A DNA stretch of 64,000 nt, taken from contig CAWZYM010000285.1 of NCBI GenBank assembly GCA_963966185.1, positions 406,001 through 470,000 of the forward strand, in the 5' to 3' direction. The stretch is from Rhabditoides inermis. Lineage: Eukaryota > Nematoda > Chromadorea > Rhabditida > Rhabditidae. The notes beneath the pieces were generated by a model. That model had not been told where the DNA came from. It was given only the letters and a program-made list of their open reading frames with translations, and did not search any database. Of this stretch, positions 1 through 13,400 are shown piece by piece (position 1 is the stretch's first letter; every line of letters begins with the position of its first letter). Made by a program: the position numbers and the translations under genes.

Positions 1-2900
1 AGCGTCCACTCCGTCTCCAACCGTCTCAGCAGTTGCGTGTCCCATGTCGCCAGCCTTGTCAATTGCTGCCGAACCCATGTCCTTAGCGGCATCATAACCG
101 TCTCCGACCTTCTCTCCTGTCCACTTGGCTCCGTCCACCGCTCCATCCTTCACCGCACCGGCAGCATCTCCCGTAGCCTGTCCAGCACTCACTGCTTCGT
201 CCTTGACCGCTCCAGCAGCATCTCCCATCTTCTCACCAGCTTTGTCAGCGGCGTTCTTCCCGAACCCGAAAATTCCCTTGAATGCGCCTTTCACAGCGTC
301 CACTCCGTCTCCAACCGTCTCAACAGTTGCGTGTCCCATGTCGCCAGCCTTGTCAATTGCTGCCGAACCCATGTCCTTGACGGCATCATAACCGTCTCCG
401 ACCTTCTCTTCTGTCCACTTGGCTCCGTCCACCGCTCCATCCTTCACCGCACCAACAGCATCTCCCGTAGCCTGTCCAGCACTCACTGCTTCGTCCTTGA
501 CCGCTCCAGCAGCATCTCCCATCTTCTCACCAGCTTTGTCAGCGGCGTTCTTCCCGAACACAAACATTTCCTTGAATGCGTCTTTCACAGCGTCCACTCC
601 GTCTCCAACCGTCTCCGCAGTTGCGTGTCCCATGTCGCCAGCCTTGTCAATTGCTGCCGAACCCATGTCCTTAGCGGCATCATAACCGTCTCCAACCTTC
701 TCTCCTGTCCACTTAGCTCCGTCCACCGCTCCATCCTTCACCGCACCAGCAGCATCTCCCGTAGCCTGTCCAGCACTCACTGCTCCGTCCTTGACCGCTC
801 CAGCAGCATCTCCCATCTTCTCACCAGCTTTGTCAGCGGCGTTCTTCCCGAACCCAAACATTCCCTTGAATGCGCCTTTCACAGCGTCCACTCCGTCTCC
901 AACCGTCTCAGCAGTTGCGTGTCCCATGTCGCCAGCCTTGTCAATTGCTGCCGAACCCATGTCCTTAGCGGCATCATAACCGTCTCCGACCTTCTCTCCT
1001 GTCCACTTGGCTCCGTCCACCGCTCCATCCTTCACCGCACCGGCAGCATCTCCCGTAGCCTGTCCAGCACTCACTGCTTCGTCCTTGACCGCTCCAGCAG
1101 CATCTCCCATCTTCTCACCAGCTTTGTCAGCGGCGTTCTTCCCGAACCCGAAAATTCCCTTGAATGCGCCTTTCACAGCGTCCACTCCGTCTCCAACCGT
1201 CTCAACAGTTGCGTGTCCCATGTCGCCAGCCTTGTCAATTGCTGCCGAACCCATGTCCTTGACGGCATCATAACCGTCTCCGACCTTCTCTTCTGTCCAC
1301 TTGGCTCCGTCCACCGCTCCATCCTTCACCGCACCAACAGCATCTCCCGTAGCCTGTCCAGCACTCACTGCTTCGTCCTTGACCGCTCCAGCAGCATCTC
1401 CCATCTTCTCACCAGCTTTGTCAGCGGCGTTCTTCCCGAACACAAACATTTCCTTGATTGCGTCTTTCACAGCGTCCACTCCGTCTCCAACCGTCTCCGC
1501 AGTTGCGTGTCCCATGTCGCCAGCCTTGTCAATTGCTGCCGAACCCATGTCTTTAGCGGCATCATAACCGTCTCCGACCTTCTCTCCTGTCCATTTGGCT
1601 CCGTCCAGCGCTCCATCCTTCACCGCACCAACAGCATCTCCCGTAGCCTGTCCAGCACTCACTGCTCCGTCCTTGACCGCTCCAGCAGCATCTCCCATCT
1701 TCTCACCAGCTTTGTCAGCGGCGTTCTTCCAGAACCCAAACATTCCCTTGAAAGCGCCTTTCACAGCGTCCACTCCGTCTCCAACCGTCTCCGCAGTTGC
1801 GTGTCCCATGTCGCCAGCCTTGTCATTTGCTGCCGAACCCATGTCCTTAGCGGCATCATAACCGTCTCCGACCTTCTCTTCTGTCCACTTGGCTCCGTCC
1901 ACTGCTCCATCCTTCACCGCACCGGCAGCATCTCCCGTAGCCTGTCCAGCACTCACTGCTCCGTCTTTGATCGCTCCAGCAGCATCTCCCATCTTCTCAC
2001 CAGCTTTGTCAGCGGCGTTCTTCCCAAACCCAAACATTTCCTTGAATGCGTCTTTCACAGCGTCCACTCCGTCTCCAACCGTCTCCGCAGTTGCGTGTCC
2101 CATGTCGCCAGCCTTGTCAACTGCTGCCGAACCCATGTCTTTAGCGGCATCATAACCGTCTCCGACCTTCTCTCCTGTCCATTTGGCTCCGTCTACCGCT
2201 CCATCCTTCACCGCAACGGCAGCATCTCCCGCAGCCTGTCCAGCACTAACTGCTCCGTCCTTGACCGCTCCAGCAGCATCTCCCATCTTCTCACCAGCTT
2301 TGTCAGCGGCGTTCTTCTCGAACCCAAACATTCCCTTGAATGCGCCTTTCACAGCGTCCACTCCGTCTCCAACCGTCTCAGCAGTTGCGTGTCCCATGTC
2401 GCCAGCCTTGTCAATTGCTGCCGAACCCATGTCTTTAGCGGCATCATAACCGTCTCCGACCTTCTCTCCTGTCCACTTGGCTCCGTCCACCGCTCCATCC
2501 TTCACCGCACCGGCAGCATCTCCCGTAGCCTGTCCAGCACTCACTGCTCCGTCCTTGACCGCTCCAGCAGCATCTCCCATCTTCTCACCAGCTTTGTCAG
2601 CGGCGTTCTTCCCGAACCCAAACATTCCCTTGAATGCGCCTTTCACAGCGTCCACTCCGTCTCCAACCGTCTCTGCAGTAGCGTGTCCCATGTCGCCAGC
2701 CTTGTCAACCGCGGCCGAACCCATGTCTTTAGCGGCATCATAACCGTCTCCGACCTTCTCTCCTGTCCACTTGGCTCCGTCCACCGCTCCATCCTTCACC
2801 GCACCGGCAGCATCTCCCGTAGCCTGTCCAGCACTCACTGCTCCGTCCTTGACCGCTCCAACAGCATCTCCCATCTTCTCAGCTGCATATGTACCAAAGT
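1..2900 (-). repeat. Ten-copy 294-bp (98-codon) in-frame tandem array
   Basis: The block encoding AKWTGEKVGDGYDAAKDMG recurs ten times at a spacing of exactly 294 bp (plus-strand marker near 126, 420, 714, 1008, 1302, 1596, 1890, 2184, 2478 and 2772). Units differ by scattered substitutions only, with no indels. The unit is a multiple of three, so the opposite strand is also free of stops for about 2.9 kb. Units 1-2 (about 125-685) match units 4-5 (about 1007-1567) almost exactly, so a three-unit (882-bp) block was duplicated recently. Confidence 0.95.
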
Positions 2901-5549
2901 TCTTTGTCTTGCCAGCAATACCACTTGCAAAAGAACCGATACCGCCGGCTAAAAGTTGTAAATCATCATTGCTGATATAGTATATGGTTCAAATCATAAA
3001 TTATCAATGATCAAGTTCATGAAAGACATTGATTTACACTGTTTGAAAAAAGATTTTCTCGTGTTTTTTTTTTAAATTTCATAAACATACAAACCAAAGT
3101 TGGCTGCAGTCATGCTGTCGTTTCCGCTTTCGTCACCATCGGCTGAATCACAACCATAAATAAACAGCAGAGTTACACATTGTTTATTATGCACTCGACT
3201 AAACTGCATGTTTACAAGTCTACACCGGACATTAAGTTATTATTGTATATATTTACAAAAAAACATTGAAACGGAAGAGGTATGTAGGTATATACGCAGG
3301 TGAGGGAGTGGAAAACTGAAGGGCGTCGGCGGAAAGAGAGTAGAGACAGGTAAGCGGGTGCGCAGAGTTGGCGACCGTCCCACTCAGACTGCAGGAATCG
3401 GAAAGATTAGTGCACACACACACTCGCCTGGATGCTACCACAGCACAAGCAACCGAGCACCGACAAAGCCACATGGAAGACAGCGCGACTCACCCTTCTT
3501 GTGAATGGTCGTGCCGGAAGTGACCACCTTTCCGACTGAAACGTTTGTATTGCATATGAGATGTGCTGCTTAACAAAAGAGTGGTAAATCTTCGTGGGAG
3601 AAAACAAAAAAGACAGGAAGACAGACATAGGAAGAGTTATGCTCGACCCACTTTCGCCCTCGACGTCGTCGATGACTGGCTCCTGCTTGGCGAAGTCGAA
3701 CTCGTCGTCGGCCTTCTTCTCCGCCTCCGTGCGCGGCTTCAGGAAGTCCGACAGACCGGACACTGAAAACGAAATATCGGATTTACGCATTGTATTGGAA
3801 TGATCTTTGAGCTTCTGCTATGAAAGAAATCCCAGCAGAAATGTCTATAAACGACCGACAAAATTCAAAAATTCGGTTTTCTGGCCCCAACCCACCGAGC
3901 CCTCCGAGCTGCTGTCCGACCTTGTCCATTCCGTCGCCGGCCGCGTCCTTCGCGTCTCCCGCCGCCTGCTTGGTCGTGTCGGCTGCAAACCATCATCACC
4001 CCATCCCCTCTCCCATCCCTCACCGGCGCTGTTGGCACCGTCCTTGACAGCTTCGCCGGCAGCGCTCGACTTGTCGCCAATGGCCTGTAATAGAGTCGGT
4101 TACACGATTTTCTATTATTCAAGGATCCGAATCTCCGTCTGTATCATTGCATGGTTCTCTGATTGTTTTCCGTGTCATCGTTTAATGATCAGTGCTCACC
4201 TTGCCGATCTCCTTGGCCATGCCCATAATGTCGGCGAGCACATCGCCCTTGGCGGCACCGTCGCCTGCAACCACTGTATCCAAGAACGTTCACAACACAT
4301 GGCCACATCACGCCACACAACGGAGAGAATCTAAGTACTGGTGTTAGCAGCAGCTGCGGCGGCCGCCGGCTGTGCGCCCTGGTTCTGTCCGGTCTGTCCC
4401 TCGGCGATCGCTTTGCCGACTGCGCCGAGGATCTGGCTGAGCATGTGCTGCTGCTCGGCCGACTGGACCGGCTGCTGTGGGGGAGCGGCCTGTCCAGAGG
4501 CGCCCTGCTGCTGTCTCTCGCCCATTGCCTTGCCGACTGCGCCCAGAATATCCTGCAGCACGTCGGCCTTGTGCTGCTCTGGAAATGTAATGTAATGTTT
4601 TGATATTGGATTATTTTTGAATCATGGTCATAGCATTATGCGCGGCTACTTTACCTTCACATTGGTTTTGTCATGTCATTGTTATAATGGTAAATGAAAA
4701 TCAAACAGCTCACCAGGCTGTTTCTGCTCCTGCTGCTGTGCGGGCTGGGCGGGTGTCTGCATCTTCTGCTGCGAATCGGCCAGCGCCTTCGACACGGCGC
4801 CCAGGATGTCGTTGAACATTGCCGACTTGTCTGGTTAGCGAGTGTGAGTGGCTATGGCTACACTCTCTGTTCTACCACTCCACCACACGTAAGTCTCCAA
4901 CTACGAAAGTGTCCAGTCAACATTGGTTGGTCACTTGTTCATCGGAGAGACTGACCAGACCAGTCCACGTCCACCCACCTCCTTCCTGTCCGGCGGCAGG
5001 CGAGGGAGCCGGGGCGGGCGCGGGAGCCGGCTGCTGCTGCTGCGGGTGGTTCTACAATCGAAATTCGTGTCATGTGCATACGTAGAAGAACCATTGACAC
5101 GGTCCTTTGTGGTGTATTTGTTGAAATTCTAATGATGTGGACAGTGTTTTTAGTGTGAGTGATAAAATGTAATTAAAAAAGAAGATTAAACAGATGAGCG
5201 AGTGAAATATGACTGGAATATGAGAGTATCTCTTCTAGTGCGCTGAATCAAACTACCTGGAAACAAATCGGATTCGCGGTAACAGCTAAGTAAGTGTAAG
5301 TAAAAAAAGCGAATCGGTGCGCACAAGTAGTCAATTAATAGTAAGTATGTATGTACCTTATCATCGAGTGCCTTTCCGACGGCTCCGAGGATGCCGGAGA
5401 ACAGATCGCCACTGCCGCCGCCCTGCGGCTTCGGGTCGGTCGAGGCTGGATAAGGATACTTCATTTCACTGTTTCATAGTACCATAGTCCGTAGAGATGA
5501 AGACCAAGAAGAGAGAAAGAAGAGAACGAACTAGATAGAGGGGGAAAAT

Positions 5550-5589
<40 letters not shown>

Positions 5590-6984
5590 CCATCTTGCGC
5601 ACCCTGCTTCTTGGGTCCGTCGAACTTTGCGTCCTCGCGGGTCATCGTCTCCTCGACATTGTTGCCAGAGTTGCCAGCGCCGCCCTGTCATATAATAGAA
5701 TCCAATGTACTTTTGATATTGTCATCGACACAATCAGTTTTTGTCGACAGATTCGATAGTGTTCGGGTGTATAGAACCGCAGAATTGCAGAAATAGTGCA
5801 TCAATGAATCATAAAGCGTGCGAAAACATTGTTTTGTATCATGCAAAAATTGTTCAAAAGCAAGTGACTTTGCGCTGTGATATATACAAAATAACGAACT
5901 GCAGACATACCAAAATGTATAGAAATAACAAGATGCAGAAACGAGACCATGCAAAACATATGATATTTTTGACACACTGAATTTGTGAGACAAAGCAATG
6001 TATTTGTCTCTATGCTGATCATTTTAGAAATACTAAAATCAAACGAACCTGCTGGTTCTGCTGATTCTGGTTCAGCGCCGCCTGATCCACGATGTTCGAG
6101 ACGCCTTCTTTCACTGAAAAGTCTTTGGTTTTAATTTTTGGCAGTTTTTTTCAGTTTGGTTCATCGTTTTCTATTCACCAATATTTTCACATAGACTGAA
6201 CAGCGAGAAGATCCCTGGCTGCCCATTAGAGAGGGCGCGCAGCGCCCTCTCTTTTGGCTTAGGATAAGGCTCGCGCTAGAATTTTCAAGAAGCGATATCC
6301 AAAGGTCATGTTAGCAGCAACGTGAACTCATCCCATTCATGTTAGTTAGATTCGCACGGTTCCGTAGGCCAGATCACTGGTTGACTCCATCTTTGTATCT
6401 TTTCTATGAAAGAAGTTATGAGCGATCGCGCGCACCCATGAGGCGAGAGGCCAGCGTGTGGGTGTGTGTGTGTGTGTGTGTGGACCGTTTCCAGTCAACG
6501 CTGGCTGCTAGCTCTCTCCCGGTGGGCGGGGGGCGCGAGAGAGAGCGCGAGAGTGCGCGATATTGGCAGAGCGCGCAGACGGTAGTAGACATGCACTTAC
6601 GCCTCAGCTATCCAAAATAAAGAGTAAAATTTCTTTCAAAGCGTTTCTTTTGATACCATGAGAAACGTTGTTGTACATACGCAACAAACACTACCTGTAG
6701 AATGTAGTATATTCAATGACTTGCTACCAGTAGAAATTGTGTCATTCATCATAGTTTTGCGCATACGAATGAACAACGGAGCTTGGCAATCAGGTAGAAA
6801 AGAAATTTCTATGAAATTTAACAAAAGCACATATATTATCTCTTAAAAGTACTCGCGTAAAGAGAGTCAGTTTGTCTTGACCCAATTCAACAAAAGCGCA
6901 TGCATAAAACGTTTACAAATACTAACACAAACCTGCGCATATCTGTTCGATGAATCGATGAAATCGATGAAATGTAATCAATAT

Positions 6985-7027
<43 letters not shown>

Positions 7028-7662
7028 AGAGAGAGAGAGAGGAGCAGGTTTGTGTTAGTATTTGTAAACGTTTTATGCATGCGCTTTTGTTGAATTGGGT
7101 CAAGACAAACTGACTCTCTTTACGCGAGTACTTTTAAGAGATAATTACAACCTGTGTCTCTACTATGTTACTGCTTTTACACTGTCTCGTGACCCAGTCA
7201 CACGCATTGTTGTTTTGCTACTTACTACGAGTGACTCTGTCCCATGATGTGAGAAATGACCGGAAAGAAGAGAGAGAGAGGAAGGGATGTCCCGTGTCCC
7301 GCCAATCAAATCTCAACACTTCCACACCCATCATAGATTTCTATCCCTTCTCTCTCTCCTTCTCTCTCCATGTCTGTCTGTCTCGATCTCTCAGTTTACG
7401 ATTGCTGGAAAAAAGTGCAGTGTAAAGGCCTCAAAACTCTGGTGTCTGGGGCAGTGGATGGTGTACTTTGAGAACGAGGAAGAGAGTAGACATACTATAC
7501 CATATTATATCGTGAAAACTGCTACTGCAGTGGAGTGTAGTGTGACAAACACACCGTCACACCGATTATACCATTATTTGTTACGCGCAACAGTGAACAT
7601 AGGATTGTGTAAGTAAACGTAACAGAAATAAACTGACCCGAGTTGAAAAGGTTGCTGAACAT
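1..7662 (-). CDS. LEA-like (group 3) repeat protein, 5' part, continues beyond the left edge
   Basis: Not recognised by name, but the composition is that of a late-embryogenesis-abundant-like protein: hydrophilic, Ala/Gly/Lys/Asp-rich, with helical repeats such as GDAAGAVKDGA and AAKDMGSAAIDKAGD. Such proteins are linked to desiccation tolerance in nematodes; the role here is inferred. Exons: 7662-7638, 6113-6049, 5684-5603, 5445-5357, 5051-4979, 4830-4714, 4578-4339, 4264-4200, 4084-4024, 3982-3896, 3762-3652, 3142-3095, and 2948 to beyond 1. All junctions keep phase, giving at least 1337 codons. The start MFSNLFNSV is split by a phase-1 intron. The N-terminal 250 residues carry an amphipathic ILGAVGKA motif about five times, separated by Gln/Pro/Ala linkers; the rest is the 98-residue tandem array. 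If the intron at 4338 is retained, a TAG follows immediately. No membrane segment or signal peptide is visible. Confidence 0.82.
6225..7145. mobile_element. Non-autonomous foldback element, copy A
   Basis: This ~920-bp segment is homologous along its length to 34409-35360. It starts ATTAGAGAGGGCGC with a perfect 11-bp-stem hairpin (6228-6252). It ends with a palindrome: left arm 6835-6936, right arm 7044-7145, identical over 102 bp and separated by poly(GA). Both copies lose similarity to flanking DNA just outside ATTAGAGAGG and AGATAAT. It sits in the first intron of the LEA-like gene. No coding capacity is seen. The terminal hairpin followed by CTAA|T on the minus strand recalls a Helitron 3' end, but the other end lacks a convincing TC start, so the class is unassigned. 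Confidence 0.8.
6835..7145. repeat. Perfect 102-bp inverted repeat around poly(GA)
   Basis: Arms 6835-6936 and 7044-7145 are exact reverse complements by eye, separated by a CGATGAAATCGATG-containing stretch and a long GA tract. The pair forms one end of foldback element copy A. Confidence 0.9.
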
Positions 7663-7715
7663 TTTGTTGTCGCCAGAGGAGAGAGGAAGATTGGCTAGAA
7701 TCGAATAGTATTGTC

Positions 7716-7752
<37 letters not shown>

Positions 7753-7775
7753 AGTAGAGGAATAACGAGAAAGAA

Positions 7776-7828
<53 letters not shown>

Positions 7829-9366
7829 GGCTCTCCCTCGTATGGTAAACATCTACGACATTCTGCTAGACGCGTTAACATTACATATGCAGGCAAGAAT
7901 AACAGAGGCATGAGATTAGCAAAAACAAAGGCAGCGAGGGAAGAAGGAAAGAGAGGAGGATGTTTACAACAGAAGCGACTCGACTTTTACGAGTTTCGAC
8001 GATGTTTCGGCTGAACAAACAGAGACATGCAGTAAGACTGACCGGCGAGAGTCAGACTGCTCGCGTGACAAAAGAATGTTGCCACACAAACCAAGTGTAA
8101 GACAGAAGTGTCACAGATGTGAGACGATGCGTGAATCGTGAATTACTGCAGTGTCAGTAATCACTCACTAATCAACTGCGTCTATTTCCAGCCGGGATCG
8201 CGATAACTGTTTTGCGTTTTTGCGAGATGTGAATTCAGGTAGCGCGAGACACAAAGGAATGTGAGAAACACCGATGCGAAACAAGGTCACTGAAATGAAA
8301 AGCAAAATGACATGCAGCGCGGCAACATCAAAGAACTAAAATCCTTTGACAATATCAACAAAATAACAAACCACAGGGTGGAACGCGGTTCGAGGGTTGT
8401 TTGAGGGTTGAAATTGGAGAGCCCCCGAGTCTCTCACTCTAACTCTCACCACCCTCTCTCACGGAGGCGGGGCAAGTGTGAGCATCAGACACAGGCGAGT
8501 GAAGGCCACGCGCTAGTGAGAGACGCAGACAGACAAGCGGCGAGAGATGATGCAAACAAAGGAGAGCGCCGAGAAGCATGTGACTAGCAGAACAACAAAA
8601 TAGCAAACAGTGGCGAAGAGATCGAAACGTGTGTTGTTGGTGGTGGCAATAAACCACCGCAAAAAATGTTTGTCGCAGGGTTCACGAGATGTCAATATGC
8701 ACGGATTGATTGTTCTCCGCGAGAACCCAGCTGGTTGTTGTCAGACCGTGTTCCGCATCTCTAAATTCTAAAGGGCAGGCAAAAAAGAGGAGATCGATAC
8801 GATTACCACACTCTCCAAACACAACTGGTTCCCCCACGCGAACTCAAATCGGCTCGCTGTCTGAAAATAAGTACGATACACGAACGGGGCTACCTGTAAT
8901 ATGTCCGGGTCTGCCCTCTGCGATGGTGTTATCGAGAATAGAGATAGAGAAACACCCATAAAAAGAAGTGGCGGCGTGTCACAATGCAATCGAATAACAT
9001 GCATTGTTATGTGTTTTTTGATGAACGGGCAGTAGACTGTGGATGGAAAGTGTTCCTTGTGATTGTTTCCCGAAAAAACACAATGCGTTTCGTCACGAAC
9101 TCGTTTCATCAAGTCGGAAGCGCTTCATCGACAGATTTCTCAAAACCTGTCAAATCAAAAGTGCAGTGTGCCAATGCGACTCGGTCCTCCGTTCCTTCTA
9201 GCGCTATTAGCAGATCGCCCCCCGGGCGGCTATTGAATCGTCTATTCATAAGTCGACGCAACCCCCGCAACTCCATTCACGCCGCTTCTTTCAAGAAGGC
9301 GGCGCGGTCTGAGAGGAGAGGGGGAGGGGAGGGGGGATCCTGATCAGTCAGTCACTCTCCCCAATC
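7663..9366. other. Divergent intergenic region between LEA-like and ZP genes
   Basis: About 1.7 kb without a supportable gene. It contains two GA/CT tracts (about 7719-7752 and 7778-7826) just upstream of the LEA-like start and GC-rich sequence before the ZP start at 9367. It probably holds both promoters. I see no clear TATA box. Confidence 0.6.
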
Positions 9367-9483
9367 ATGCGGCGCCTCCTGCTACTGCTCCTCTACTGCA
9401 CGTGTGCGCTGGCTGCAAAGTATCCCAACGAAATCGTCGACACTCCAACGGTGCTGTGTGAGCCTGAGGCTATTGTCATAAAG

Positions 9484-9515
<32 letters not shown>

Positions 9516-10075
9516 TCGTCTGTGTCCAGCTCAAGACGACGTCCTCCAACCCGTCACACCTCTACGCGGATGAGTTTTCGGAGGACGCGGACTGTTCGGC
9601 GAGGAATATGAACAGGATCAGCATTCCACTCGGCCAGTGCGGCATGACAGCCGAGACGTCGGTGAGTATTCTATTGATGAGTAACGGAGACATCAGTGAC
9701 TAGTGGAATGAACCTTTCTCTCTACAATAACTCATAATTGAGACATTGCCCATCAGATTTGTCAGTTTTCAGTTTCTACTCTGCTTTTCAGAACATTGTT
9801 TTTAAGCTTATGCAATGCCTTCTTACATATGCGTTCGTGGAATACGTATATGAATGTTAGTTCGTCACATATGTTTCAATGATTACCGGTCCGATCGCCC
9901 ATTGTTGATACGCAGCACTGTACAGTTTTAGGGCAATCAGCAACGTATTCGATAGTTTTGTTTTTGTTTTATACAAATCGATGTGTTTGAAAATCTGGCA
10001 TTCAGGAGGCCGGGACGATCCAGCGCGTCTGCGTCTCCGTCCAGCTCCATCCACTCTTCGTCACAGAGGTATGAC

Positions 10076-10127
<52 letters not shown>

Positions 10128-10389
10128 TTCTCTCTCTCTCTTCGTCTCTCTCTATCTTTGTCTTTTTTTCTCTTCGAAACATGCCCTTCAAAAAGTTTTC
10201 GAAACAATATTCTGGACGCGTTTCGGAGGTGTTTCATTAGCAGTTGAATTCTGAAAACAGTTGTGCTGTGAGAGAAAACTTTTTCGAATTCCAAATACTT
10301 TTCAGGCTGATCGCAGCTACTGCGCACAGTGCGTCTACGTGAGCACCACTGTGCTCGACGATTTCGAGCAGAGCCTTGATATCAGGTAC

Positions 10390-10444
<55 letters not shown>

Positions 10445-13400
10445 CACCTCTCTCTCTCTTTCTTTCTCTCTCTCTCTCCCCCTCTATCTCCCTCTCTCCC
10501 CCATCTCTCCCCCATCTCTCCCCCATCTCTTCAGTATGCATCGTTATTACCGTAATCAATCAATATCCCCTATGCATATCTGCATAATCCCGATCTCGCC
10601 GATCCAGTTCACTTGACAAACGCGCGCCATACACAAAACGTCAGTCACTCTCCTCTCTCTAAATAGCTTTCTTGCCTTTCTTGCGATGGCGCCGCGTAGA
10701 CGGGACTGCATTCCGAGAAGAGAAAGAGTATGAGTGAAAGGGTGGATGCGGTCCGTAAAACCGTGCGTCTGAAGAGGTGTTCTTCAGTCCCTATTTGGCT
10801 CATCAGTTGTGCGGCTGATCAGAAATCGCAGCACTATCAGTGACTGCGAGGATGTTTCTGAATGTGTCTCATTCTCACCAGGTAAAAAAGCTTAATAATA
10901 ACATGAGAATTCAGTGAGGCTCCTCCCACGGAGCTGGAGCCGTCGTTCGACCTGCAGAACGACCCGCCAAAGTGCAAGTACGCCATTAGGAAAGTGAGTC
11001 AATGAATAAGATTGTATGTTTTTTTACCGCTCACATACGTTGGAAACCATTGGTGACATTTGCCAGACGTGTTTTTCATACAATTGCAATCACGGCATAA
11101 TTCGCCTTTGAATGATTCTGATCTTATTGCTCAGGGCTCCGCCACCGGCCCGGAGATTCACTACGCGAGTGTCGGCGACCAGGTCTACCACGTGTGGCAG
11201 TGCGAGGGAGGCGAGAAGATTTCATCAATACAAGATTCTATCAATACTGTTTCTCATCCTTTTTCCATCGCTACCTACTTTTTAGAAGGCACCGGTATCC
11301 TTGTGCAGAATTGCTACGTGGAAGACGGACAGGGCAATCGGATACTGATCGTCGACCAAAATGGGTAAGAGAAGGGGAGGAGAAGGGTAAGAGAAGGAGA
11401 ATGGGTAAGAGAGAGAGAGGGAGAGAGAAAGAGAGAGAGAGAGAAATGACCTCATTTCAGCTGTGGTGTTGACCACTACGTGATGAGCACGCCGCAATAC
11501 TCCTCCGACCTCTCCACCGCATTCCAGGTGGGCGGGGCTAAAGGGGGCGGGGCTAACCGTGTCTTCAGGAGACAAAAGTGTTCAAGTTCGCCGGCAAGAC
11601 TATCACCCGTTTCTCCTGCCAGATACGACTCTGTCTCAAGGGAGAGGACTGCAAGAAACTATCGGTGAGAATGACGTCATCATAGGTGATGACGTCATCA
11701 CATTCCAGCCGCCCACCTCTTGTCCGACGCTTGACGATAGACTAGCGGCCGCGAAGAAGCTGAAGGTCGGTGCGAACAATAGATTAAATCAATCAATTAA
11801 CAATGCCAAAGCGATCTATACAGGACGACCCGCAGCCGGCGCTGAAGCAGATCTATCAGCGAATTGATCCCAAGGAAGCATCAAAAGACAAGAAGATGAA
11901 GAAGGTAACACCTAGCTTATTTAAAGCATGTTTTAAACAGCTGGAACAATTGGAACAATTTACTAGACTGTTAGAGCATAGTTACAGATTGTAGTATTGT
12001 TATTTCAGGATCGTCTGAACGCGAACAACGCGACGAACAACCGACACGAGAGCAAGCAGGCCAAGGTGTGTTCATTGAAATCTAGTCCTTCTTTTGCCCA
12101 TCACGGTTCATTGAAACGAGACTAGAAGCAATTCACAGTGTGTGGAAACGTTGTGTGAGGGACACGTGAGACATAGAACATCTTATTGTACAGCAACTGT
12201 GGTGAGGCAAGGGAGAAATATGAGTGCATATGAGAGTGATAGAACGAAGGAGTTACCCGTGAATCAAAAAAAAACACTATGCGAGGAGGGAAGGAATATG
12301 CAAAGATCAGCGGGAACACTGCACAAAGCTCGATAGCCTATGAGGGGGACAGTCTAGCGACTAGAACAGTTGATCAGCTGATAGCGATCTTTTCTCCCAT
12401 TTCAAACGTGACAGGTGACACTTTTCTTGGTTTTGGTGTCAACTCGATTAACAAATATAGGAAGCGCATAAAGACGGCAAAAAATTGAAAAGACCCACTA
12501 GCTTCCGCATGATTCCAGGCACGAAAATTTCAAATGAATGATACGGTAACTAAGAGCTCTCATGTTTTCGCGAGCTTGCGTTTCACCAGAAATTGATAAG
12601 AAATGACCGTCATTTCTTTTCGATAAACGCAGTGAGGTCGCTCAGAATTAGCAGCCAGCACAGCTGGTTGAAGTTTCTTTTCATGGCGCAGCTGGTTAAA
12701 GTTTCGCCGGGCAATCACGGGTCGCGGGTTCGGATCCGCTGACGAGTTTTGCCTCTTTCGCTACAGTCAGCCTGCCTGCGAATCATAACGCGTGTAGAAT
12801 TCAGTCAATCATTTGGTATTTTTGTCCACTTTATTATCGTTCGATTGCTAACGCGCATATGCTCCGACGGTGAAGCGTATTCCATAACTAATGAACGGCT
12901 CTTTGAACGATCCACCACGACAAAACAGCCCTTGCGATTCCAAAAACTCGGTTTACTGAACGGGAGCGGACGGGTACCCATGTTCAGTTCATGCACCTTC
13001 CCCATTCCAGCCGGCCGCTGTGACGCGGGAGCCGCCGCGCGAGCCGCGAAGAGCCAATGCCACCGGATCCATCTACTACGGGTTCGGCAACAGGAACAGA
13101 CGACAGCTCGACGGAGAGCGTCCCAGGTTCACGACCAGCAGGGTTGGTATTGCAATCAGCTCCGCCCCCTGTAGCCACGCCCCTTTTTTAGGGCTATCCG
13201 GAGCTGGACGTTGTCGGGGAGTTGCGCGTGCTGGAGACACCAGATGACGTGCGCTATTTCGGTATGAAATCTGGCTCCATCTTTCTTTCTCTCTCACACA
13301 CACTTTCCTCTCTTTCAGAGTCGCGTCAGTCTCGTGAGGACTGTGTGTCCGCTCTGACCTACACCCTGCTTGTCTCTGCTCTGTCAGTCATGTCCATCCT

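Noticed and set aside
37..2952. A 971-codon open frame on the plus strand, plus ten 88-codon frames in a second plus-strand frame
   Set aside because: They are antisense shadows of the 294-bp repeat. The minus frame has a good TTTTAG acceptor at 2949, links in phase to 12 upstream exons and has an LEA-like composition. The plus products are an improbable Ser/Cys/His-rich repeat with no start context or splicing partners.
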